Shown: positions 1 to 9,955 of the stretch, piece after piece | Numbering within the stretch: the first letter of the stretch is position 1 | How the letters are laid out: every line of letters starts with the position of its first letter | Source: a bacterium | GTDB taxonomy: Bacteria; Thermodesulfobiota; Thermodesulfobiia; Thermodesulfobiales; Thermodesulfobiaceae | Length of the DNA: 33,518 bases | NCBI GenBank assembly: GCA_021783475.1 | Contig: JAJXTU010000010.1 | Span: 1-33,518, forward strand | Direction of reading: 5' to 3' | Translations under genes and position numbers: made by a program | The notes under the pieces: model-generated | Database searches by the model: none | What the model was told of the DNA's origin: nothing | Seen by the model: only the letters and a program-made list of their open reading frames with translations

Positions 1-457
1 AAATATCTTCATTACTTTTTAGAAAGTTCAATACATCATCTGCAGATTTTATTTTATATGGGTAGGTATAAGGAAGATATGTGTGATCTTTTAAAAGATC
101 GGATATTTTAATATTGGTTTTATATTCGTTCTTTAGCTCTGGCAGATATTTAAATATCGAATCGTCTAAGTTTATCTTTCCAAGCTCGCTAAGTCTAACT
201 ATTTGTGCCCCTATAAATAATTTTGAAAGGTTTCCTATATCGTAACTTTCGTTTACGCTATCAGAATCTTTACCAAAATTCTGCGAAAAACTCTTATCAC
301 CATAGACAATATAGACTGACGCCCTCTGCCCAGTCTCCAAGGTGGTATTATTTCTTACTATTGTGCTCAAATCGTTACTAATATTATCCAATTCTTTAGA
401 TATTCCAGGCTTTTGTAAAATTAGGAGAAATAGAATAGCTAAAACTATTGTTTTCAT
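1..457 (-). CDS. Serine beta-lactamase-like (class C/PBP family) protein, secreted, incomplete at window edge
   Basis: My reverse-strand translation from ATG at 455-457 with SD (acctcct, 461-467): MKTIVLAILFLLILQKPGISKELDN...SYDIGNLSKLFIGAQIVRLSELGKINLDDSIFKYLPELKNEYKTNIKISDLLKDHTYLPY...; signal peptide and PF00144-like pattern; runs off the window. Confidence 0.75.
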   Translation of the reverse strand, partial: MKTIVLAILFLLILQKPGISKELDNISNDLSTIVRNNTTLETGQRASVYIVYGDKSFSQNFGKDSDSVNESYDIGNLSKLFIGAQIVRLSELGKINLDDSIFKYLPELKNEYKTNIKISDLLKDHTYLPYTYPYKIKSADDVLNFLKSNEDI

Positions 458-598
458 ATAACCTCCTTAAAATTGAAAAATAATATATAATAATTTATAA
501 GCCATTTTATCATAATAATCATATGCTACTTTTAATTATTTGTTTAAAAAGTTTTGAAAAAATTTTTTAAGTTCTCAAAAATCTAAGGAGGAATAAAA

Positions 599-1804
599 TT
601 GAAAGATTTTAAATTTTCATCTGTAGAAGAGGCCCTAAACGATATAAGAAATTCAAAAATGATCATTATAACTGATGATGAAGATAGGGAAAATGAAGGA
701 GATCTATTTATACCTGCAGAAAAGGTAACTCCTGAGCATATCAATTTTATGGCAACTTATGGAAAAGGTCTCATATGCCTTCCGCTAACCGAAGAAAGGC
801 TAAACCAACTGGGAATTGAAATATTGGAGTCAAACAGTCCAGATCCATTTTATACTGCCTTTACTATGCCAATTGATGCCAAGAAAAATACAACCACAGG
901 AATAAGTGCCTTTGACAGAGCCCAAACTGCAAAGATGGCAATTGATCCAAATGCAACGCCAGATGACTTTGTCAAGCCAGGGCACATTTTCCCACTTAGG
1001 GCAAGAAAGGGTGGAGTCGTAATAAGAGCAGGACACACAGAAGCAGCAGTCGATCTCGCAAGCATTGCTGGAATGCCCCCCGCAGGCGTTATATGTGAAA
1101 TTATGAAAGACGATGGAACAATGGCAAGGATGCCAGACCTAATTGAATTTTCTAAAAAGCACAACATAAAAATATTAACTATCGCAGATCTAATAAAATA
1201 TAGATTACAAAGCGAAATATGGGTACAAAGAATGGCCGAAGCTCATCTCCCCACTAAATATGGAGATTTTAAAATTTATGCTTACACATACTTAATGGAC
1301 AAGAGTGAACACGTCGCCGTTGTAAAAGGTGATGTAAGAAATAAAGAAAATGTACTCGTAAGAGTTCATTCAGAGTGTCTTACAGGAGATGTTTTTGGAT
1401 CTCTCAGGTGTGATTGCGGCGATCAGCTGCATGCCGCTATGAAAATGATAAACAAAGAAGGTCTTGGCGTAATCCTTTACCTGAGGCAAGAAGGAAGAGG
1501 AATAGGGCTTGCAAACAAGATTAAAGCATATCACCTGCAAGACTCCTGTCACTTAGATACAGTAGAAGCAAATATAAAACTCGGTTTTCCGCCAGATCTA
1601 AGAGAATACGGTATGGGTGCAATGATGCTAAAAGATTTAGGACTCTCCACAATAAGAATTCTCACAAACAACCCAAAAAAGCTGCTTGGTATAAAGGGCT
1701 TTGGGCTTCAAATAACAGAAAGAGTGCCGATAAAAACTGATCCAAACCCATACAACAAAGATTATCTTAAGTGTAAGGTTGAAAAAATGGGACACATATT
1801 TTAA
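599..1804 (+). CDS. ribBA: Bifunctional 3,4-dihydroxy-2-butanone-4-phosphate synthase / GTP cyclohydrolase II
   Basis: RibB motif [16 protein letters not shown] motifs [24 protein letters not shown] and [12 protein letters not shown] start with SD aaggagg. Confidence 0.97.
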   Translation: MKDFKFSSVEEALNDIRNSKMIIITDDEDRENEGDLFIPAEKVTPEHINFMATYGKGLICLPLTEERLNQLGIEILESNSPDPFYTAFTMPIDAKKNTTTGISAFDRAQTAKMAIDPNATPDDFVKPGHIFPLRARKGGVVIRAGHTEAAVDLASIAGMPPAGVICEIMKDDGTMARMPDLIEFSKKHNIKILTIADLIKYRLQSEIWVQRMAEAHLPTKYGDFKIYAYTYLMDKSEHVAVVKGDVRNKENVLVRVHSECLTGDVFGSLRCDCGDQLHAAMKMINKEGLGVILYLRQEGRGIGLANKIKAYHLQDSCHLDTVEANIKLGFPPDLREYGMGAMMLKDLGLSTIRILTNNPKKLLGIKGFGLQITERVPIKTDPNPYNKDYLKCKVEKMGHIF

Positions 1805-1851
1805 AGACAATTAATTTAGATATTTTAATTTTTAACCTAGGAGGAGCTTTA

Positions 1852-2325
1852 ATGCAAATAAATGAAGGAAAACTGATTGCAAAAGATCTTAAGATAGGCA
1901 TAGTTGTCAGTAGGTTCAACAGCATAATTACTTCGAAATTATTAGATGGAGCCTTAGATTGTTTGGGCAGACACGAATGTAAGGATAAGGACATAAGCAT
2001 TTATTATGTGCCAGGAGCCTGGGAAATACCCCTCACATTAAAAAAGCTTGCAAAATTAGAGAAATTTGATGGGCTTATCGCCCTGGGAGCTGTAATAAGA
2101 GGAGAAACCCCGCATTTTGATTATGTGGCCGCAGAGACATCAAAAGGTGTTGCTTTGGTTTCTCTAGAAAAAGAGATTCCAATTTCTTTTGGTGTACTCA
2201 CAACTGACACCATGGATCAAGCCTTTGATAGAGCTGGTGGAAAAGCAGGCAACAAGGGATTCGACTCAGCACTTTCTTTAATTGAAACCATACAGCTATT
2301 GAAGATAGCATCTATGGATGGTTAA
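1852..2325 (+). CDS. ribH: 6,7-dimethyl-8-ribityllumazine synthase
   Basis: [66 protein letters not shown] aggagg. Confidence 0.97.
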   Translation: MQINEGKLIAKDLKIGIVVSRFNSIITSKLLDGALDCLGRHECKDKDISIYYVPGAWEIPLTLKKLAKLEKFDGLIALGAVIRGETPHFDYVAAETSKGVALVSLEKEIPISFGVLTTDTMDQAFDRAGGKAGNKGFDSALSLIETIQLLKIASMDG

Positions 2326-2357
2326 TTCGGATTTAGACGAAATAACTTACAATATTT

Positions 2358-4361
2358 ATGGCAATAAAAAATAGAGAACCGTCTGACCTTATAAGAGAAC
2401 TATCTCTGGATTCTATTGAAGATATTATCTATTCTTTTCCAAAAAAATATAAAGAATTTACGGTAGTCAAATCAGCAGAAGACGTAATCACAGGTAAAAA
2501 CCTCGCCTTTAAGGCTCAGATAGGCATGCCTGTATACTATCCAGAGAGGAAAAGACTGGTAAAGGTAGACTTAAATATCGAGGGGAAAAGAGCAAGTGCT
2601 TGCTGGTTCAACCAACCCTATAAAAAAATTCAAATTTTAAAATTAAAGCCCAGTGCCTATTTTGCTGGAGAAGCAGTAGCTAACAATAGAGAGATTGTTT
2701 TCTACCACCCCATGGTCGGGAAAGAACCCATATACCAAAATTCTGGGATATATCCGGAATATTGCCTTGAAGTTAACGACAATGAAGTTAGAACGATCAT
2801 AAAGAAGGTATTTGATGGTAACGGGATCATAAAAGAGACGTTACCAGAGTCGTTAATAAATAAACTAAAACTAATGAAGCTTAAAGATGCGCTTTATTTA
2901 ATGCACTTTCCAAAAGATCTATCGAATCTGGAAAGGGCTAGAAAGAGAATTGCATTTGATGAGCTTTTGCAGTGGAAGCTGACAATCCTAACTGAGAAAC
3001 AAAAATACAATTCAAAAAATGCTCCAATATTAAATCCTGATTCCGAACTAATAAAAAATTTTATCTCTTCATTGCCGTTTAAATTAACCATAGATCAGAA
3101 GAGAGTAGTGGAAGAAGTTTTTTCAGATGTTAAAAACAACAAACCAATGCACAGGCTCTTGCAGGGAGACGTGGGCTCCGGGAAGACCGTAATTGCAGTT
3201 AGCGCTCTACTATGTGCAATCTCTTCTGGTTTTCAAGCGGCATTTATGGTGCCATCAGAAATATTATCAAAACAACACTTTGAAAAACTTAGAGAATGGC
3301 TGGCTCCTATGGGGGTAAAAATCTATCTTTTAACGGGTTCAACCAAAAAATCAGAAAGAAATCTAATAATAGAAGAGATAAATAAAGGCGTACCATTAAT
3401 ACTGACAGGAACACATGCTCTTATTACTGAAGGTCTTGAATTAAAAAATTTAGGCCTGGTTGTAATAGACGAGCAGCACAGATTTGGTGTAAGACAGAGA
3501 TTGAGCTTAATAGAAAAGGGTATCTGTCCACACACGTTAGTTATGACAGCTACTCCGATACCAAGAACATTAGCATCAATTTTTTACGCTGACCTGGATT
3601 ATTCTGAGATTAAAACTATGCCAGAAGGAAGGCAGGAAATAGTTACAAAAATAATAAATAAAAATGATGTCAAAAAATTATACTCAATAATAAAAGAAAA
3701 TTTGAAAAATTACGACTCAAGAGTTTTCTATGTATGCCCACTGATAGAAGATTCAGACTCCCTTAGATTAGAATCAGTAAAAAAGAGACACAAAGAACTG
3801 GTAAACCTTTTTCCTGAGTTTGAAGTTGGCCTTATACATGGGAAGATCAAACAAAGCGAACAAGATAAAGTTATGCAAGATTTTAGGGCAGGAAAGATTA
3901 AAATATTGGTTTCTACTACGGTCATTGAAGTGGGGATTGACATACCTCAGGCAAATATCATGGTGATTGAAAATCCAGAAAGATTTGGCTTAGCTCAACT
4001 GCACCAGCTTCGAGGAAGAATTGGCAGAGGAAAACTCGGCTCAACCTGTTATCTCCTGGTAGATGAAGAAGCATATTCCTCAAAAAGAATACAGATCTTT
4101 GAAAAGGTAAGCGATGGGTTTGAACTTGCAGAAAAAGACTTAGAATTAAGAGGTCAGGGCGAGATAATTGGCTCTAAACAAAGTGGTATCGATCAAACTT
4201 TAAAAGTTGCAAATCCTTTAAAGGATACCGATATAATGAGAGTGGCACAAAAAGTGGCAGAGGTAATTATGCAAAAAGATCCAGATCTGCTGCACTTCAA
4301 AGAACTAAAATTTAAAATGGAAAAGACATTTAAAGATAGAGAGGTAATAAAAGCAATTTGA
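2358..4361 (+). CDS. recG: ATP-dependent DNA helicase RecG (N-terminus uncertain, see findings)
   Basis: LLQGDVGSGKTVIA Walker A, DEQHRFGVRQR, TATPIPRTLA, VSTTVIEVGIDIPQANIMVIENPERFGLAQLHQLRGRIGRG. Confidence 0.95.
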   Translation: MAIKNREPSDLIRELSLDSIEDIIYSFPKKYKEFTVVKSAEDVITGKNLAFKAQIGMPVYYPERKRLVKVDLNIEGKRASACWFNQPYKKIQILKLKPSAYFAGEAVANNREIVFYHPMVGKEPIYQNSGIYPEYCLEVNDNEVRTIIKKVFDGNGIIKETLPESLINKLKLMKLKDALYLMHFPKDLSNLERARKRIAFDELLQWKLTILTEKQKYNSKNAPILNPDSELIKNFISSLPFKLTIDQKRVVEEVFSDVKNNKPMHRLLQGDVGSGKTVIAVSALLCAISSGFQAAFMVPSEILSKQHFEKLREWLAPMGVKIYLLTGSTKKSERNLIIEEINKGVPLILTGTHALITEGLELKNLGLVVIDEQHRFGVRQRLSLIEKGICPHTLVMTATPIPRTLASIFYADLDYSEIKTMPEGRQEIVTKIINKNDVKKLYSIIKENLKNYDSRVFYVCPLIEDSDSLRLESVKKRHKELVNLFPEFEVGLIHGKIKQSEQDKVMQDFRAGKIKILVSTTVIEVGIDIPQANIMVIENPERFGLAQLHQLRGRIGRGKLGSTCYLLVDEEAYSSKRIQIFEKVSDGFELAEKDLELRGQGEIIGSKQSGIDQTLKVANPLKDTDIMRVAQKVAEVIMQKDPDLLHFKELKFKMEKTFKDREVIKAI

Positions 4362-4924
4362 AAACTTCAATAGTTGGAGGAGAATTTAAGAATAGATCTT
4401 TGCTAAGCCCAAAAACCAATGAGGTTAGGCCCCTTAGCTCTCGAGTTAGAAAGTCTCTAATGGATATTCTTGGTAACACAGTTGACAATTGTCTCTTGTT
4501 AGATCTTTTTGCTGGTATAGGATCGGTTTCCATAGAATTTTTATCTCGTGGTGCAAAAAGCGTAATTAGTGTCGAAAAAAGTCCAAAGATCGCATCATTT
4601 CTTGAAAAAAACTTAAGCAATTTTAACCTTCTAAACAGATGTACAATATTAAATTACTCTGTTGAAAGGTTTATGCTTAATTGCCATGACATAAAATTTG
4701 ATATAATCTATATGGATCCACCTTTTTCTTATGATTTAGACGCTTTATTAAATAGTTTTTCCGATTTTAAGTGTTACCATGAAAATTCAATATTTATTTT
4801 GCATCACTTTTTCAAAAAAAAGCCAAAGGAGCAAATAGGTTGCTGGAAAATATCAGACTCAAGGACTTACTCGAGCAATACAATTACATTTTATACTCCA
4901 GAAAAACTTTCTGCAGATGATTAA
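4358..4924 (+). CDS. rsmD: 16S rRNA (guanine966-N2)-methyltransferase RsmD
   Basis: GEFKNRSLLSPKTNEVRPLSSRVRKSLMDIL, LDLFAGIGSVSIEFLSRGA, YMDPPFSYD; overlaps the recG end by 4 nt. Confidence 0.9.
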   Translation: MKTSIVGGEFKNRSLLSPKTNEVRPLSSRVRKSLMDILGNTVDNCLLLDLFAGIGSVSIEFLSRGAKSVISVEKSPKIASFLEKNLSNFNLLNRCTILNYSVERFMLNCHDIKFDIIYMDPPFSYDLDALLNSFSDFKCYHENSIFILHHFFKKKPKEQIGCWKISDSRTYSSNTITFYTPEKLSADD

Positions 4925-5420
4925 GAAAGCGATTTATCCTGGCAGTTTTGATCCGATAACTCTTGGTCATTTAGATGTAGCCAGACGCGCATCGCATCTA
5001 TTTGACGAGGTAATTATTGCAGTAGCATACAATGAAAAAAAACGAGCCCTCTTTAATATGGAAGAGAGGGTAGGCCTCATTAAAGAATCGCTAATAGAGA
5101 GAAATATGCCAAAAAATGTTTTTGTAACGAGCTATACTTGTCTAACAATTGATTTCGCGCGATCGTTAAACGTAAATTCAATAATAAGGGGGCTAAGGGT
5201 AATTTCTGATTTCGAGTTTGAATTCCAGATGGCTCTCACCAACAGAAGAATGGAGCCAAGAATAGAAACTGTCTTCTTGATGACTCATGAAGATTATTCG
5301 TACATAAGCTCCACTATAATAAAGGAGATTGCGTCTTTAAATGGAAACGTAACTCCTTGGGTAACTGATATCGTAAAAAATGCACTAAACACAAAATTAA
5401 TCGAAAGTGAGGGAAAATAA
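4917..5420 (+). CDS. coaD: Phosphopantetheine adenylyltransferase
   Basis: YPGSFDPITLGHLDVARRA, IIRGLRVISDFEFEFQMALTNR, YSYISSTIIKEIA. Confidence 0.96.
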   Translation: MIKKAIYPGSFDPITLGHLDVARRASHLFDEVIIAVAYNEKKRALFNMEERVGLIKESLIERNMPKNVFVTSYTCLTIDFARSLNVNSIIRGLRVISDFEFEFQMALTNRRMEPRIETVFLMTHEDYSYISSTIIKEIASLNGNVTPWVTDIVKNALNTKLIESEGK

Positions 5421-5872
5421 TGAGTCAAACTTTTTTAAAGGTCATTGAAGATCTTGAACTTCTAGTAATGAGCTCTCCGAAGATACCGCTTACAAATATG
5501 GTTTTTGTAAATGAACAAGAAATCTTTAGAATCATAGATTCAATAAGAATGAACGTCCCGCAAGAGGTTGTTGATGCTCAGAAGTTCTTGCAGGAGAAAG
5601 AAGATATTATAAATGACGCTCAGAAAAAAGCAGACGAGATAATCATTAACGCCGACTTAAAAGCGAAGCAAAAGTTAGACGAGAACGATCTGGTTATAAG
5701 GGCAAAGGAAGAATCAGAAAAAATAAGGAATGAGGCAAAGAAAGAGGCCAATAGACTCATGAAAGAGGCCAAAGACTATTCAGAAAATGTCTTGATCAAG
5801 CTCGAATCTGAAGTTGACAAACTTCTAACTTCTATTAGACGGGGGAAAGAGGTATTAAGGTCAAAAGAATAA
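5420..5872 (+). CDS. Coiled-coil protein of the type often found after coaD
   Basis: ATG overlapping the coaD stop; long heptad-rich Lys/Glu/Ala helix. Confidence 0.6.
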   Translation: MSQTFLKVIEDLELLVMSSPKIPLTNMVFVNEQEIFRIIDSIRMNVPQEVVDAQKFLQEKEDIINDAQKKADEIIINADLKAKQKLDENDLVIRAKEESEKIRNEAKKEANRLMKEAKDYSENVLIKLESEVDKLLTSIRRGKEVLRSKE

Positions 5873-5874
5873 GC

Positions 5875-6309
5875 TTATTTTTCAACCTCTAAGAGATTCA
5901 TGGGAACTATAATTGCAGGGATGCCAGCTCTGAAAAACATATTTTGTGAAAACTCTCTTATAAATGGCCAAATAGCCTTGACAGAAGCTTCAATAACAAG
6001 ACTGTCCTTCTCTTTTATTTTTTGATTTTCTGTTATTACCAAAAAATAGGTAGCTGAAAACTCAAGCCACGGTTTTTTTCTTCTAGTACCAACCTCTTCT
6101 AAGTCTTCATTTAGCTCTGTGCCTCTAATGTTTGTGACAATTTCCACCTCATGTGTCCTATCTACTGTATTCTTTATCAAAGGCTTAATATCTACAGAAA
6201 TAGAGCTCTCTGGGGCATGCAATGGCTTCATTTTAAAAGTGCAATTTATAAGTGACAGGGCTTCCAGCTTATAGTCATTATTCGCATGGTCAACGTCTTT
6301 TTTTTTCAT
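5875..6309 (-). CDS. SecB-like protein-export chaperone family protein
   Basis: C-terminus SVKAIWPFIREFSQNMFFRAGIPAIIVPMNLLEVEK matches the SecB pattern (LFPYARE...GGFPPLLLPPINF); SD on the minus strand (aggagg). Confidence 0.65.
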   Translation of the reverse strand: MKKKDVDHANNDYKLEALSLINCTFKMKPLHAPESSISVDIKPLIKNTVDRTHEVEIVTNIRGTELNEDLEEVGTRRKKPWLEFSATYFLVITENQKIKEKDSLVIEASVKAIWPFIREFSQNMFFRAGIPAIIVPMNLLEVEK

Positions 6310-6360
6310 AACTCCTCCTAAATTTCATAGGAATATTATATCAGATTTTAAAAAAATTAA

Positions 6361-7761
6361 TTAATTTTTTCTTATAATATCAATCAATTCTTGTCTGTTA
6401 GAAATATTACATTTTCTAAATATATTTCTCATATGAGTCTTAAAAGTGTTTTCTGAAATGTGCAGGTTATCAACAATATATCTACCATTCCTGCCCATCA
6501 ATATATATTTAACAATCTCTTTTTCCCTTGGGGTTAATCCAAAAATAGCGAAACTTTTATCAAAATCCAGCTTAAATAAGGCATTTTCACTCAGGATAGG
6601 GGGCATTTCTTGTCCGAAGAACAAAAAAGGGTTGTAATCATCGGCTTTTACAAAGACAAAGAACAAAAGCAACATTATGCTTACCGCATAAGACGCAAAG
6701 TTAAATATCTCATAATTTTGCGAAATGTTATGAATAAAGAAATACATGACTTCTCCAAAAAATAGAGAAATGGTGATTATAAAATAGCCAAAAGACAATA
6801 CCCTTATGTCATTTTTTTCCCTAATTGCAAAAGAGAGTATTAATGATAGAGAATAAAAATCAAAAATTGCAAACCCAATCTGAAAAATAGCAAAAATTAT
6901 GTTAGAAAATGGATGTGCAAAATAAACTGGTAGCCAAAAAAATGCGGCTATTAAGAGAGCCAGAGACGGTCTATACAGACTTGAGATTTCCAATTTCCTA
7001 AAATAAATTATCGAAGGCAATAACAAAATAGTTAGACAGTAGGCTATGCTTGTAAAAAAATAAATATAAATTGAAGAAAAATTTAAAAGATAATTGTATA
7101 CCGCCCCACCGCAACAATAATATCCAAAAAATAAAAAAATAACCTTTTTGGGAAAGATATTAAAGCTAAACTTACTAAAGCTTCTTGAAAAAAATAAGTT
7201 TAAATCATATTTTGGCAAAATAAATAAAAATAGTGGAAGTAACGAAAAGATAAAATATGCCGCATTATTGTTTAATGCATTTAATAAAAACATAGCAATT
7301 GTAGCAAAAAGGGTTGATATAGCAAATATTATTGCCCAAGAAACAAATTTTTCTTTGAAAAACGTGGAGAGTATTAAGACAAATAAATATGAGAAAAGGA
7401 TAGAACAAAAAACAACCAAAATTATAGGTAAAAAAATAAAATTTATCATGGGATGCCCAAAAAATAGCACAAGTAAAAAAATAGAGAAAAGGATAGAAAA
7501 AATTTTATTTAAAAATTTAATTATTGAGAGAATATGCTTATTTTCAAAAAATTTAATGATAAATAATAAAGTTATAGACTGAGTAAATAAAAAGATCCTA
7601 AAGAAGAGAGCATGTGAAACCTGCCACCGATCCGCCACCACATATAAAAAGGGGCCACCAAGAAAAAATAGCCATAGAATAACAAATAACAAGCCTAAAG
7701 AAAAAGAGAGATGAAATCTCTCTTTTGTAAAATAAGATAAATAATACCTTAAAATCAACAA
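6361..7761 (-). CDS. Polytopic membrane LuxR-family transcriptional regulator
   Basis: Roughly 12 hydrophobic segments followed by C-terminal LuxR HTH LTPREKEIVKYILMGRNGRYIVDNLHISENTFKTHMRNIFRKCNISNRQELIDII. Confidence 0.85.
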   Translation of the reverse strand: MLILRYYLSYFTKERFHLSFSLGLLFVILWLFFLGGPFLYVVADRWQVSHALFFRIFLFTQSITLLFIIKFFENKHILSIIKFLNKIFSILFSIFLLVLFFGHPMINFIFLPIILVVFCSILFSYLFVLILSTFFKEKFVSWAIIFAISTLFATIAMFLLNALNNNAAYFIFSLLPLFLFILPKYDLNLFFSRSFSKFSFNIFPKKVIFLFFGYYCCGGAVYNYLLNFSSIYIYFFTSIAYCLTILLLPSIIYFRKLEISSLYRPSLALLIAAFFWLPVYFAHPFSNIIFAIFQIGFAIFDFYSLSLILSFAIREKNDIRVLSFGYFIITISLFFGEVMYFFIHNISQNYEIFNFASYAVSIMLLLFFVFVKADDYNPFLFFGQEMPPILSENALFKLDFDKSFAIFGLTPREKEIVKYILMGRNGRYIVDNLHISENTFKTHMRNIFRKCNISNRQELIDIIRKN

Positions 7762-7843
7762 AATAACCCCTTTTGAGTGATATACAAGATTTGTCCTAAA
7801 TTATAACATCTATTTATAAATAAATTTTTGGAAGGAGTTTGCT

Positions 7844-8050
7844 ATGAAAAATTCATTTAGGAATGGAGAAAAGTTTAAATGGTCAACTGTTGTTGGGATT
7901 CCTAAATGCCTCACTTTTCCAGAAACTAAAGAACCAAATTACAGGACAAAAAATGGTTACAAAATTGAATTTTCTATGACGCTTGAGGGTTTGGAAATAC
8001 ACAATGCATTACTCGTTGAAAAAGAAACTTCATGGAATGGTATAATATAA
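7844..8050 (+). CDS. Small hypothetical protein (68 aa)
   Basis: Good SD (ggaaggag) before ATG; intergenic, co-directional with the exporter genes. Confidence 0.55.
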   Translation: MKNSFRNGEKFKWSTVVGIPKCLTFPETKEPNYRTKNGYKIEFSMTLEGLEIHNALLVEKETSWNGII

Positions 8051-8075
8051 TCAAATAAAACATTAAGGTGTATTT

Positions 8076-9065
8076 TTGAAAAACAAAAAAACATTAATTA
8101 TCTTTAGTCTAATATTGGCAGTATGTGTTGGCATATATTGGATTATAATTAACAGGGAATCTCCAATCAATTATTTAGAAGTTTCTGGTAACATTGAGGC
8201 AGATCAGTACAACGTTTCCTTTCAGGTTTATGGAACCCTATACTCATTAAAAGTGAATGAAGGCGACAAGGTAAAAAAAGGCGAGCTACTTGCCACTCTC
8301 TCAAGAAAGGATCTTGCAGATTCTCTTCAAGCAGCTATACACAATAAAGATAAAGCAAAAGCTCTCTACGATCAATATCTTTCAGGATACAGATCTCAGG
8401 ATATAAAAATGGCTCAAGCCGATAGAGACGCAAAGCTCGCAGAATTTGAGAAGGCAAAAAATGACTATATTAGATATGAAAAACTATATAAAGAAGACGC
8501 TATACCTGCATCAAGTTTTGATAGTGTAAAAAGTGTCTATCTCTCATCTAAAGAGGCGCTAAATTCAAGCGAACAAAAGCTCAAAGAATTACAAATTGGC
8601 TACAGAGAAGAAGAAATTAAGTCTGCGAAAGAAGCATATGAGGCAAGCGTTTCTCAGGTGGAACAAGCCAAGACGATATTAGGATACACAGCGATTTATT
8701 CACCTATTGATGGAGTCGTATTTTCCAAAGATTCAGAACCAGGGGAATTCGTTTCTTCTGGAACTCCAGTCCTAACTTTATACGATCTGAACAGCACATA
8801 TGTGAAGGTATATGTTAGTGAAAAAGATATTGGCTTTGTAAAATTGAACGCGCCCTGCACCATAAAAGTTGATTCCTTCCCAAATAAAAATTTTAGCGGC
8901 TATGTAGAGGCAATATCAGACAAAGCAGAATATACCCCTAAATTTATCCAAACTAAGGATGAAAGAGTAAAATATATGTTCTGGGTAAAGGTAAAAATTA
9001 ATAATCCAGATGGAGTCCTAAAACCCGGAATGCCAGCTGATACCATGATCGAAAAAGCACAATGA
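8076..9065 (+). CDS. HlyD-family secretion/periplasmic adaptor subunit
   Basis: N-terminal TM, VSGNIEADQYNVSFQVYGTLYSLKVNEGDKVKKGELLATL, coiled-coil hairpin, YSPIDGVVFSKDSEPGEFVSSGTPVLTL; TTG start. Confidence 0.92.
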   Translation: MKNKKTLIIFSLILAVCVGIYWIIINRESPINYLEVSGNIEADQYNVSFQVYGTLYSLKVNEGDKVKKGELLATLSRKDLADSLQAAIHNKDKAKALYDQYLSGYRSQDIKMAQADRDAKLAEFEKAKNDYIRYEKLYKEDAIPASSFDSVKSVYLSSKEALNSSEQKLKELQIGYREEEIKSAKEAYEASVSQVEQAKTILGYTAIYSPIDGVVFSKDSEPGEFVSSGTPVLTLYDLNSTYVKVYVSEKDIGFVKLNAPCTIKVDSFPNKNFSGYVEAISDKAEYTPKFIQTKDERVKYMFWVKVKINNPDGVLKPGMPADTMIEKAQ

Positions 9066-9955
9066 TATCAATAGAGAATATATGCAAAAGTTTTGGAAAC
9101 AAGAAAGCATTAGATGATATAAATATAAATGTAGAAAAAGGAGAGATTTTAGCAATACTTGGATCGGACGGTTCAGGAAAATCAACCTTAATAAAAATTA
9201 TCATTGGAATGATAAAACCTGATTCAGGAAAAATATCAGTAAACGATATAGACATAACAAAAGACATTTCTTCTACCAGAGAATTATTGGGCTATAAAGC
9301 ACAAGAATTCTCCCTATATCAAGATCTTACAGTCAGTGAGAACATAAGATTCTTCGGGAGTCTATATACGCTTTCCGGCAAAGATCTCGATGAAAGAGAG
9401 AGTTTTATACTCGACTTTATAGGTCTAAAGGACTTTAAGCAAAGATTTGCAGAAGCACTTTCAGGCGGGATGAAAAGTAGGCTTGCTATTGGCTGCGCCC
9501 TTGTTCACAATCCCCTAGTACTTCTATTGGATGAGCCAAACGTAGGCGTAGATCCTGCTTCAAGAAAGAGCGTATGGAAACTCTTAAAAGAGCTCACTAA
9601 GTCTGGAAAGACAATCGTATTAACTACCCCTTACTTCTTGGAAGGCGATCTGGCAGACAAAGTAACTTTTATTAAAAATGGAAAAATCGTATTGTTTGGT
9701 AAACCAAAAGACCTTGTAGAAAATCTTGATTTTATACCTTACACATTGACCAAAGATAACTTACAAGAATTTTATTTTGACTTAAAAAAGAAAAAGTTAG
9801 ACTTTAAATTCTGGTTAAAAAACGAGCACATAAGAGTACTATTAAGTAAAGATATAGAAATTGATAGGCTCTCAGAAAAAATTTCTATAAGTAGGGATTT
9901 AATAAAAAGAGATGACCCCGACCTGGAAGATATCTACCTATGGCACTCGGCATAG
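9062..9955 (+). CDS. ABC transporter ATP-binding protein
   Basis: GSDGSGKSTLIK Walker A, LSGGMKSRLAIGCAL signature, LLLDEPNVGVDP Walker B. Confidence 0.93.
   Translation: MISIENICKSFGNKKALDDININVEKGEILAILGSDGSGKSTLIKIIIGMIKPDSGKISVNDIDITKDISSTRELLGYKAQEFSLYQDLTVSENIRFFGSLYTLSGKDLDERESFILDFIGLKDFKQRFAEALSGGMKSRLAIGCALVHNPLVLLLDEPNVGVDPASRKSVWKLLKELTKSGKTIVLTTPYFLEGDLADKVTFIKNGKIVLFGKPKDLVENLDFIPYTLTKDNLQEFYFDLKKKKLDFKFWLKNEHIRVLLSKDIEIDRLSEKISISRDLIKRDDPDLEDIYLWHSA

Noticed and set aside
458-598. FMN riboswitch before ribBA
   Set aside because: Looked for the conserved RFN sequence blocks; the region is plain AT-rich DNA with nothing resembling them.
5868-5879. AATAAGCTTATT palindrome spanning two convergent stop codons
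   Set aside because: 12 bp and AT-rich, explained by TAA/TTA stop codons facing each other; too weak to call a terminator.
7148-7582. 144-aa plus-strand ORF
   Set aside because: Antisense to the membrane LuxR gene; low-complexity Lys/Ile/Asn product typical of the reverse of TM coding sequence.
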